Assembly: GCA_028641055.1 (NCBI GenBank)
Contig: CM054060.1
Coordinates: 209,708,445 to 209,772,444 of the forward strand
DNA: 64,000 nucleotides
Source of the DNA: Alopecurus myosuroides
Lineage: Eukaryota > Streptophyta > Magnoliopsida > Poales > Poaceae
Reading direction: 5' to 3'
Position numbers and translations under genes: made by a program. The notes below the pieces were generated by a model. That model searched no databases and was not told the DNA's origin. It was given only the letters and a program-made list of their open reading frames with translations. Shown one piece after another: positions 12,724 through 23,250 of the stretch. Positions within the stretch are counted from its first letter, which is position 1. Each line of letters opens with the position of its first letter.

Positions 12724-15700
12724 TGTAGCATCCCAACTTTTAATAAAGATGGAATACCTGTGTTATTGTGCTAGTCCCTGGATCAATTGCTAGCACCACA
12801 GTACAAAATGAAATATCATGCAAATGCATCAAATTCTATTACATCGCATGATCCAGTCTTTACAAAATAGTATTACAACTTGCATAGTCTTAGAAGACTA
12901 GCAGAAAACAAAGAATTACAGCGGAAAACATAGTACAACATTGAGCCCATCTTCTTCATGTGCCACAGGCAAAACATGTTGGCGATAGTCTCGAGATCTT
13001 AAACGAAATCCTCACTCGTCTTCAGAAACATCTGCAATATGGAATATGCAGCCACAAGGGAGTCAATACAATTTAATGTATTGGCAAGTAACACTATGGT
13101 GGATATAAATGGCAAGACTAATACTACATGCTTATTTGGCTGGGTGGAGTTTGGCTAAGTTTGCATAAAGCCAGTTTTGTCCTATCTCTTTTGTAAAACA
13201 AACTTTTCTTTTCAAAGGGGTGGCAACATTGGATTTAGATCCAAGCACCACAATACCCTTCACTTGGTCAAAATTTTGCTTATTGAAATTGGTGATGAGA
13301 TTCTTCCGTCAATCCTTGTCCAGCTGCTCATAGTTGTCCATAACCGGGGACACGGCTAAGATCTTAGTTTGTTGACTCTGCAGAGTTTGTGCACTTTCAC
13401 CCTTTGTCTTCAATTAGCCCAAACATCCTATACACCCGGAGTGCATCATGGAAAGGAGAGAATTGAGACGAGATCTTTCAGAAGAAGAAGTCCGAACCCA
13501 CCGGCAAGACCCGTTCCACCTAAAATTTTGCTACATCTGCTTGTCAAGCCTGGGCTGAACTCTCACAACTTAGTTGATCAAGACAGAGCCCATAATGTCA
13601 AAAGGCTGCACGGGAAGCTACTAAACTTAGAAGGACATAGTAATCTCTTTGTTCCTGGGTGGCCATCCGCAAGTGACAACCTCAAGTGGAATAACCCTTA
13701 GATAAGGGCCCTGAGGAAACACTCAACATAACCCAATCTTACCACTTCCACCCAGGTGGTTCATTCATTAGTTATACTTAGGATTTTTCCTCAACATCTA
13801 GTAAAACAATTTGTAACATTGCATAGCACCTAGTAAATTCTAAGGCTATCAAAATAACAAGGTAAAAGGGATGGCTACACACTACTAGGATAATATCATA
13901 GCATAGTATAACTTAGTAAAAATTCCTATCAATGCATACTACTCAAAATCAACTAATGCATATAGAAAATAATGGGTAGTTGATGATGTGTTACTTGCCT
14001 TGTTGAAGTTGGTGAAGATATCACACTCTCTTCACAAAAGATCGTTGCTCTCCGTACAATCTATTCATTGAAAACACAATAACAAAATAAACAAGCATCC
14101 TAGCAATCAAACACATAGGTGGAGAAAGCAAACATAGCAAATGTCATAACAAAGGAGTTGGACTAAGTTGGCTAGGACAAGGTCAAGGTTTGAGTTTTGA
14201 AAGATTCATTTCATAATGGTTCAACACATTTGTTAAGGAGTTTCCAAAGGTTTACTTGGAAAGGACTAGGTTGAGTTTGATGTGATCTAACTTTATTATA
14301 ACCATACTTGTCGAGGAAGTTCCAAGAGTTCACTAAGAATAAACATATTACTTTTTCAACTAAAGTAATACATGCAAGCACTTGGTCATATTCACCTTCA
14401 AAAATATTTAAGTGACTATGTTAGTATTTTCCATTGTGGTTAGGGTAGGTCTACTAACTTCATCATCAAAGGGAAAAATATTACTAAGTCTTGGGGTTTC
14501 CATTTGGGTCAATGGTTGGACAAAAATAACTTGTTACTCCTCAACTTGGGTGGATTGCTTCTAGTCCTCATGTGATTGCCTTCTTGAAGTTCATCTTCAT
14601 GCTTCTATTGTAGTTTCCCTCCTTGTTGTGAAGCTTCTCTTGTACTTGATAAATCTTCATGATCTTAACTACTTGGTTTAGGTAGGGGATGGGCACAAAT
14701 ACCACTAAGTCAATTTGAAAAGAAAGAAATGGAAGGAATAGGAAGAGAGTGGAAAATGTATTCTCCTTGATTTCTTCATACTCTTGTACTTCATTGAGTT
14801 TCTTCTTGTTGCTGTGGATTCTAAGTCCTTCCTTCAATTTCTTCAATGATATTCCTCATAGCTCTTCATGTTGCCACCAAGTTGATATTGAAGTTTTATT
14901 CTTGTGCTTGAGTCTTGATCTCCATTTTGCTGACTTGGTGAATTCTTGAAGCAAGAATGGGGGAGTGGAGAAGATAGAAAACTAAAGTTCACTACTTGGT
15001 ACTATATGTGATTTGCACATTCTAAGGACATGAATTGGCTCCAAATGGACATAACATCAAATAATAACAGTTGAAAACAATTCCTAAGTCAAGGTGAAAA
15101 TGGATGTATCACTATGTTGGGTTTTTGGTCAAAACACATGGTAATGGTCCAAGGGTGTCCAAAATGGTTGGGCAAGGTTGTTTCTGGTTCAAGGTTGTCA
15201 AATGGAACAATTTTGCAAAAGGAACTATATTGAAATTATTTATAGAAATTAATCTATGTCAAAAATACTCAAATAGACAACTAAATTCTAAATTCAATTT
15301 TATTTTGTTCAATTATTATTTTGGGACAGAGGATATGAAAGTACACATCCTAAGGTTTCCAAATATATTTTATTTTCAATTTTTGGATTTGTAGAATTTG
15401 AATTATGCCAAATTTCACCAAACAAGCATATTTGAATTTGAACAAATTTAAGTTTGTCAAATTTGAATTTGGACAGTGCCAAAAGTTTCTACATATTGTG
15501 CTGATTTCAAAAAGTCCAAGTTTGCTAAATTTGGCTAAGTGGTTGAAAAGATATGATGTTTCTAAGTTCTAGGGACTATTCTGCAAAACTGCCATCTAAA
15601 TTATTTTCCGGAAAAATACTGGCAATCCGAGGGGTATCGAATGGTGGCTCCTGATTGGTCAAAATCTATTCGCGTGGATCGTGGCTCAAAACCGTCAGAT

Positions 15701-17442
15701 CTAAGTGAAGATCAACGCTCTGGATCCACCGTACCTCTTCGTTAAAACAATCTAATCTGGGCCTCTAGATCTAGATCTAACGGCCAGAAACAAAAGGGAG
15801 GGGAGAGAGAGCTCACTGGGCGGCGGGATCTCGCCGGAAATGTCGTGCGGCGGCCGGAGTTTGAAGATCCTGGACAGTGATGGCGCTACGGAGGTCCTCG
15901 GGCTCGGGGGAGACCACCGCGATGCTCAGAAGAGCACGGCGAGAAGGATGGTGATGACGGGGATGTCTCGGGTGGCTTCTGGTGACGACGCGGTGCGGGA
16001 GATGGCGGCGTTGCTCCGGTCTTCCTCGGGTGCACAAGGCGGCGGTGTTTTAGTGCGACAAAAGCAACAAAATCCATTACGGGGTGCGCACGGTCACGGG
16101 GAACCTGGATAACCACAGAGGGGCGGTGGAAGGGTGCTACCTTGGCCGGAATCTACGTAGAACAGCGGCGGCAGAGTGTTCTCCGGCGAGCAATTAACGG
16201 TGATTTCGGAAACGAATTGGAGAGGAGGCAGAGGGGAAAAGGAGAGGAGGGACAGGGGATTTAAGGGGAAGAAACGGGAGGACTTAATATGGCTTTAATC
16301 GCGAGAAATCAAGGCGCAAAAATTCCACTCGAAACATTCGGGGCAGTTTCCAAACGAGGAAGAAGATGATGACGTCATTGATGACGTCATCAATGATTTT
16401 TCTTTTAATTTCTGTTTATTTAAATCTTTAATAACTTCTGTTTTAAGTATCCAAATGTCATGAAACAAAATTCTAAATTTTTGAAATTTCAAATACTTTT
16501 TAACAGTACCATTTTTGAAAACAAAACAACATATTTTATTTTTGAATTTTGGAAATTTGAATAATTCCTTAATAGTCACTTAATGTGATTTTTAATTCAA
16601 AAATTTATAAAACATGTTTATGGATCAACCAAAATTTTAATGACATTCTAAATGTTGAAAACAAAGTTTTGAAAGTCATTTCATCTTGTTTTCACAATTT
16701 TATATTTGGAAAAATAAATAAAACACTAATAATACTTTAAGGTCATTTTAAAATTAAGAAAATAATAAATTGATGTTATTATCTAAATAAAATTTTAGAG
16801 ACATTTTACATGTCATATATTATCTTTGGGAAGCCATTTTTAAACCATTTTCACATTATATAATTTTAGTATGTGAAGGATTCACTAATAGTAACTTAAT
16901 GTTATTTAATTAGTTCATAACAAATAGTTAAAATTGTTGATCAATAAAATTTAGAATAAAACTACAAGTCATGATATTGTTTTCCAAAACCCTCTTTTAT
17001 GTTATTATGAAGCAATGCATTTTTATTTTCACACCTTCATGTTTAAGACTTGGAATAACAACTAAAGGTTATTATTAATAATTTTATTCTCCTCAAATAC
17101 TTTTAAGGCCTAGAACTTTATTAAGGGTTACAAAAAATTGAGTAATGTTGCCATAAACTATTTTCAAAGTAATATTACTTGTTTTCATAAACAATTTATT
17201 TCTATAGCACTATATTATTTTGTTGATTGACATAACACTTGGGAAACAAGGATCCAACTTATATCTATTTTGGGGTTTTCAATAATAGTGAAACCCTTTT
17301 TAGAGATAAGAAGAAAAATATTAGAGATAACAATTCTCTAGTTTTTATATATCAAAAATATTTTCAAGATCATAATTGGGTTGAAAACATGTTTGGTGTA
17401 AGGGTTTGCTTAAGAAGAATTATTTTATTTATGTAGAATTAT
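12724..17442 (-). repeat. 5' LTR of the LARD-like element, truncated by the gap
   Basis: Direct repeat of 6636-11349 with about 20 single-base or small changes, including a 6-bp insertion near 16567. The last 190 bp, present in the left copy at 11350-11539, are missing because the assembly gap starts at 17443. Confidence 0.9.
16370..16389 (-). promoter_or_regulatory. Tandem TGACGTCA palindromes in the right LARD LTR
   Basis: Exact copy of the pair in the left LTR, at 16370-16377 and 16382-16389. Because this LTR is the 5' one in sense orientation, this is the pair that could drive transcription of the element. Confidence 0.6.
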
Positions 17443-17542
17443 NNNNNNNNNNNNNNNNNNNNNNNNNNNNNNNNNNNNNNNNNNNNNNNNNNNNNNNNNN
17501 NNNNNNNNNNNNNNNNNNNNNNNNNNNNNNNNNNNNNNNNNN
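17443..17542. other. Assembly gap of 100 N
   Basis: Exactly 100 N. At least 190 bp of LTR, the right target duplication and the remainder of element A must be missing here, so the true gap is larger than drawn. Confidence 0.95.
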
Positions 17543-18455
17543 TGGAGAAGACAGATGCCATGGGATGGCTTAAGGTTGGGGGCCGATGGACGCTGTAGGT
17601 ATTCGGGGAGGGATCGCACGCCTAATAGGCGTGCACAGAACAATACAAACACCACAATCTACCCAGGTTCGGGGCCCTCGTGTGGAGGTAACACCCCTAC
17701 TCCTGCCTATCTCTCTGTATTAGGTTGTGCCGAGTAAATAAGTTACAATCTCTCAGTATCTCTCTCTTTGCCGAGTAGCCAGCGCCCAGCTCTCTCTATT
17801 GTTCTCTCTCTGTGAGTAGCTAAGCCTCGCAATAAATGAGCCAAGGTCCAACGTCCCTCGCGCAGGAGGGGGTTGGCCACCTTATATACTGGTGGCCAAC
17901 AAGTATTCTATGAATAAAAGGACCGAAGAGACAACTCCACTGTGGGAACGGCACACGCCTCCGTGTTTCCGCTGACACCGTCGCCGAAAGTCGCCGCGGT
18001 AGGCGGCTGACAGGTCTTGTCCACCTTGTCAGTCTCTTAGGGTAGGTCACTAACCTGTCCTGTCCCCCTTGTCAGTGACAGGACTTGACAGCTACCAACC
18101 CGTACTGTTCCCACGTCTCTCTGCGGATAACCACACACCTAATAAGTTGAACCGCACGCCTGTACGACCCCTGGATACGCGGGATCTCCCACAACGGCTC
18201 CATTGACTTTGTGCCCGAGTAGAGCAGCTTCACGCCTATCCGGATCACCCGAGCGCTACCCGGCTGATCCAAACATATTCCTGATTTTTCCTTCTGGCCT
18301 CTTGCTCTTTCTACCGAATAGCATCAACCGGATACCAGATACCCGGGTAGCCGCCTACCCGGTCAGTACCAACTCGGTACGGCTGAACTTGGTAAACATC
18401 ATCTTGAACCTTGTTTCTCACCTGCCTTACCCCTACTCGGGGTAGCCCCCCGACA
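17543..18455 (-). repeat. Tat-type LTR, start lost in the gap
   Basis: Homologous along much of its length to the LTR at 39521-40398: shared 'cagatgcca', 'ggggagggatc', 'ctacccaggttc', 'ggccctcgtg' blocks, and the final 'ccccccgaca' boundary at 18455. It is not the partner of the 500-bp LTR at 25843-26342, with which it shares only a block around the 'ggttcggggccctcg' motif. It may be a solo LTR or the 3' LTR of another element; no polypurine tract follows it. Confidence 0.7.
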
Positions 18456-19256
18456 AGCGGAGGTTCGTCGAGTGGAGCTGCTTCTCTGGTTGATCTGTTA
18501 GTTGCTGCTGCTAGTACATTTGCATAGCTTCGTAACCGTGTCGCGGATGGCGATCGTAGGCTGAAGGCTCTGCGAGGCGTGGCTGATGTGGCCAAGTCGA
18601 AGCAGAAACTTGTGGCGGAGTGCGAGCAATTTGTAATGGAGGAGCTGTCGGGTGTTGCAAAGAACATGCGCTGTAAGTTTTTGCGAGCCCCCGAGTACTT
18701 GTTGAGGATTGCTGTTTTGTTTTGACACGCTTGCCATTTTGTGCAGTTGTTGAGCCGGATGTAGTATGCGAGGGTCATTGGGTGGACAACCATGTTGTTT
18801 ACGAGTCGAGCAGCTCTAATCCTCACGCGAGCAACTTCTGGTCTGACTGTAGCCGAGGTTTTATCTTGGCTAACCTGAAGTACCGGGCGAGTCAGGCGCA
18901 GATACTCGTTGAGTATTGTCGGGAGGCTCTCTCTCTTCTGTTCATCGGGCGTTTTATCCTTTTGGAGTCGTCCCAGATAGCTTGAGTGGCCTGCTGAGGA
19001 TGTTTGGTCGGGTGGGAGAAGTTCGCGAGTGTTTGTGCCAACAACTCATCTGTGGAGCTCAGGTGGCGCTCTCCTTCGTGCGTTTGTGGCATCCTGAGGT
19101 TAACTTCAACTCTATGGCGCGACTCCCGGATACGCGAGGCCCACCTGTAGATTTTGTCCCTTATTACGAGGTTGTGCATCCTGCAGTAGAGGAAATTGTT
19201 CGACTGACCTCCGAGGAGACTGACCGACTGCTTCGAGAGGCGGCTGCTCGTCGATA
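18456..19256 (+). pseudogene. Antisense gene fragment of Tat element B (C-terminal exons)
   Basis: Two exons are visible: about 18532-18672, coding a charged helical stretch that ends at a GTAAG donor, and 18747-19256, preceded by a TGCAG acceptor and ending in a stop. The second exon needs a frameshift at about 18960-18985 to join its two halves. Trp/Leu-rich and 'VRLWHPEVN' type motifs sit where elements A and E have their last exon, so position and strand match the antisense gene of those elements. The N-terminal domain is absent; the fragment starts abruptly after the LTR at 18455. Sequence similarity to the A and E genes is weak, so this is a different family. Confidence 0.6.
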
Positions 19257-19637
19257 ACTGTTGTTTGTAAGTCCCCAAGGTGTAGGTACCTTGTGTGTTC
19301 TAGCTTTGTAAGGTGTTTGAAGGTGTATACCTTGTGCCCTTGTATGTATTAATCGATTGATTTAATGTGTTTATAAGGTGTGAACCTTGTTTTACCCTGT
19401 ATTTTTTATCGAGTGTGAGTGCTCGGTGCGTTGATGATGCTAGTTAGGCGTAGCCCCTGTGTGTTTGGGGGTGTGACCTGTCGTTTAGCATGTAGAAAGA
19501 AAAAATTGCGACTGGATAATCTTTGTAACTATGGTTGAGAAACCATGTTTTTATTGCTATGGCTGAGAAGCCATGTATTTGCTCGAGTTAAAAAGTGGCT
19601 GATACAGCCTTATTTCTTGCGAGTAGAAGATAAAACT
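19257..19637. other. Spacer between antisense fragment and pol of element B
   Basis: 381 bp between the convergent ends of the antisense fragment and integrase. Simple reiterations such as 'ggtgtgaacct/aggtgtatacctt' and 'tgagaaaccatg/tgagaagccatg' (19530-19580) are visible. I see no gene in it. Confidence 0.5.
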
Positions 19638-22600
19638 CTAAGGATAAAACTTGCGAAGGTGCGCCACGTTCCACGGGTTGGAGTGGATGCCACCTGTCTT
19701 CGGGTTTTTCAAGCGATAGGTGCCTCCTGGGATAACTTCGTGTATGATGAAGGGTCCTTCCCATGGTGGCTCTAGCTTGTGCCCCTCCTTTTGCTTGAGT
19801 CGTAATACCAAGTCTCCTACCACGAAGGATCTGTGGCGTATGTGACGACTGTGGTAGTTACGCAACGACTGCTGATAGACTGCAGATCTTGTGAGTGCGA
19901 TGTCCCTGATCTCGTCCAGTGCGTCCATATCATCTGCGAGTGCCTTGTTCGAGGTTTCTTCGCTGTATGCGACGACTCGTGGGGCGCTGAACTTGACATC
20001 CTCGGGTAGCACAACCTCAGCACCGTATACCATGAAGAATGGCGTGTAGTTTGTCGACCGATTTGGTGTTGTTCCCAGGCTCCATAACACCGATGGTAAT
20101 TCTTCGGCCCAGTGCCCTGCTGCTGGGTGCAGCCGATTGAGCAGCCGCTTCTTTAGGCCAGCCGAAACTAATCTGTTGGATCGCCCGACTTGGCCGTTAG
20201 TTTGCGGCTGGGCTACCGAAGCGAAGCTAAGAGTTATCCCTTTTTCCACGCAGAAGTCCTGGGTTTCTTTGGCTGTGAAGTTGCTCCCATTGTCTGTGAT
20301 GATGTTGTGCGGGACACCAAACCTGCATATGGAGTTGAGGAATCTCACGGCGCACTCGGCGTGCTGTGAAGTGACTGGCGTAGCCTCTATCCATTTTATG
20401 AATTTGTCGACTGCTACTAGCAGGTGGGTGTATCCTCTGGGTTTTGACTTCCGTAGCGGTCCCACCATGTCTAGCCCCCAATGAGCAAAGGGCCATGCGA
20501 TAGGGATCATGTGGAGTTATGTGGCCGGGGCGTGTTGCTTGGGCGCGAACCTTTGGTAGGCATTGCATCTGTCGACTAGGTCTTTAGCGTCTCTAGCCGC
20601 CGTGATCCAGTAGAAACCTGTGCGGAAAGCCTTTCCCACGATTGCTTTCTAGCTTGCGGGGTGCCCGCAGTCGCCTTGGTGTATGTCACGGAGAAGCTCC
20701 TTGCCGTCTTCGGGTGCGATGAATCTTTGGAGTACTCCTGATATGCTTTGCTTGTACAGCTCTCCTTGGATCACCCGAAAAGATTTGCTGTGCCGTACTA
20801 TCTGTATGGCCTCGCGAACGTCTGCCTGGAGCTGTTTATTGGACAAGTAGTCGAGGTATTTCTGCGTCCAGGTTGACTCGACCAAAAAAACTTGCCTTGA
20901 GATGTGATGTGTGAGCTCTATGAGGGTGATTAGCTGGTTGGCCACCGTTTCTGCTGCTGCGGGTGTCAATGCAGGCTTCTTGACCTTGACTGATCGTTAG
21001 CTAATTCTCTCGAGGTAGATTCCTGGTGGAACAGGGCCGTTTGTGGACCCTATGTTCACCAGTTTGTCTGCCTCCTCGTTGCTTGATCGCGCAATATGCT
21101 TCAGCTCGCACCCTTTGAAACTTCCTTCGAGTAGGTTGTACATGTCGCGATAGGCGATCATGTTGTCTGCAACAACGTCGCACTCCTTCATCGTCTGATG
21201 CACGATAAGGTTTGAATCCCCGTATATCATTAATCGAGTGGCTCCACAGGCAATCGCCATCTTCATTCTGTGCAGGAGGGCCTCGTATTCTGCATCGTTG
21301 TTGGATGCGGGGTCGTCAGGAGGGAAGGTGAGTCACATGACGTACTGTAGCTTATCGCCCCTTGGCGATATGAGGATGGCACCGGCTCTGGCTCCCTCGT
21401 TTCTCTTCGACCCATCGAAGTACATGATCCAGTTGCTCGTGTATTCTGGAGGTCCTGGGGTTTGCAGCTCCGTCCACTCGCTCAGGAATTCCATGACGAC
21501 CTGGGATTTTACGGCGTTGCGCCCTGCGTATATGATGTCCCAGGCGCCTAGCTCGATGCTCTATTTTGTGATTCTTCCGGATGCCATGGGGTTGTTCATG
21601 ATAGTACTGAGTGATGCCTCATTTAGCACCGTGACGGTATGCTCCTAGAAGTAGTGTTTGAGCTTTTGGGCAGTAAGGACCACTCCATACGCGAGCTTCT
21701 GGTAGTGGGGGTATCGCTGTTTGCACGGCGAAAGCACCTCACTGATATAGTATATTGGCCGCTGAACGCCGTATGCTTTTCCGTCTTCTGGCCGCTCGAC
21801 AACAATTACCGTGCTGACGACTTGGTTTGTTGCGGCTAGGTAATGGAAGAGTGGTTCCCTTTCCTGTGGTGTAGCCAATATGCGTCTGCTCTTCAGCGCT
21901 CTTTTCAAGTCAATGAACGCCTTCTTTTCTTCTAGCGTCCACTCAAACTTATCTGTTTTCTTCAGCAATTTATAGAAGGGGAGCGCCTGCTCGCCTAATC
22001 TTGCGATGAATCTGCTCAGAGCGTCCAGTCGCCCTGCGAGCTGTTGTACGCTGCAAAGATTCGTTGGTTCCTTCATTGTCAAGATTGCCTGTATTTTCTC
22101 CGGGTTGGCCTCAATTCCTCGGGCGGAGACCAGATAGCCGAGGAGTTGTCCCGCGGAGACTCCGAAGATGCATTTTGTCGGGTTGAGTTTGATTCTGTAA
22201 GCGTTGAGGGCGTCAAATGTCTCCCTGATATCCTCGAGGAGTGTGTCCTCCACTCGAGTCTTGATGACAATGTCGTCAACATAAACTTGTATGTTCTTGC
22301 CAATGAGCTTGGCAAGGCATTTTTGCATGCAGCGCTGATATGTTGCGCCTGCGTTTTTCAGCCCGAAGGGCATTGTCGTGTAGCAGTATACACCATGTGG
22401 TGTGATGAATGCCGTCTTCTCCTCGTACTCTTATTTCATCCTGATCTAATTGTAGCCCGAGTAGGCGTCCAGGAAGGAGAGTCGTTGGCAGCCTGAAGTG
22501 GAGTCCACAATCTGGTCGATATGTGGTAATGGGAAGTTATCCTTGGGGCAGTGTTTGTTCAACGACGTGTAGTCGATGCACACGCGAAGGGTGTCAGTAT

Positions 22601-23250
22601 TTTTCTTCGAGACTAACACCGGGTTTGCTAACCAGGTGGAAATTTTGATTTCTCTGATGAGTTTGGCGGTTAGCAATATGTTCACCTCTTGTCTGAGTTC
22701 CCTCTGTTTTGGCTCGGAAAAACGTCGAGTGGTTTTCTTGACTGGCCTTGTGTCTTTATATACTTCAAGTGAGTGCTCGGCGAACTCCCTGGGTATCCCT
22801 GGCATATCTGAAGGCTTCCAGGCGAAAATATTGGATCACTCTATGATGCCTCTTACCAAAAAGAACGCCCCGGAACTCGAGTTCAGCCCAAACAACGACA
22901 CTCGAAAGCATCAAGTGCACCCGACAGAATCCACGAAGACGGCGATGGTGTCCACCACCCTATCATCCGCGTAGGAAGGTGCGCTCGTCGAACTCCTCCG
23001 TGAGTACTGTGATGGTCAATCGACGCCTTCAAAGTCGAGAAATTCCCTTCTATAATTTTCCGGGGTTCCTAGAACCACCTCCAAGTTGATTGTTCCGAGT
23101 GGCCAGACGAATTTTCCTGGTACTATCCTGTGGAAGGATGTTTCTGACTCTGCGAGCCCGTCCAGGTTTTTATTCATCTTGCGGAGTGTGTCCATGTATA
23201 TGATGTTGATTCCACTGCCACCGTCCATGAACACCCGAGCAAGGTCGTAG
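19638..23250 (-). pseudogene. pol: Pol of element B (protease, RT, two RNase H, integrase), inactivated
   Basis: Protease with a MDGGSGINI motif lies near 23180-23234. RT lies at about 22805-21800 with an intact YVDD near 22265-22285. A degenerate first RNase H is followed by an archaeal-type RNase H (YFDGS at about 21410, AEYEAL at about 21280, GDSNLI at about 21210). Integrase occupies 20980-19638. Stops interrupt the frame near 22445, at 21645-21647 (TAG), near 21560 and at 20998-21000, and others occur around 20520-20650. The integrase core keeps its two Asp residues, but the catalytic Glu in the QVERAN-type motif is Gly (codon 20184-20186). The integrase tail 19638-20510 is one open stretch ending RKFYP. 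Confidence 0.88.

Larger units (their letters stand above)
6636..17442 (-). mobile_element. Large non-autonomous LTR retrotransposon (LARD-like) inserted in element A
   Basis: Two near-identical direct repeats begin at 6636 and 12724 (offset 6088). Each begins TGTAGCATCCC on the plus strand, and the complete copy ends GGGATGTTACA, giving an 11-bp terminal inverted repeat with one mismatch. A tRNA-iMet primer-binding site on the minus strand (12709-12720) abuts the right LTR, and a purine tract abuts the left one, so the element runs right to left. The interior is 1,184 bp and has no gag or pol. Roughly 20 differences over about 4.7 kb of LTR indicate a recent insertion. The left target duplication would be CCTCC (6631-6635); the right copy is lost in the gap. 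The plan matches Triticeae large retrotransposon derivatives such as the Sukkula type, but the family name is unverified. Confidence 0.9.

Noticed and set aside
17543..18455. This LTR as the 3' LTR of element B
   Set aside because: It does not pair with the 5' LTR at 25843-26342 beyond short shared blocks and lacks an adjacent purine tract.
20137..20568. Plus-strand and alternate minus-strand frames over the element B integrase
   Set aside because: Shadow frames of the integrase reading frame at 19638-20510.
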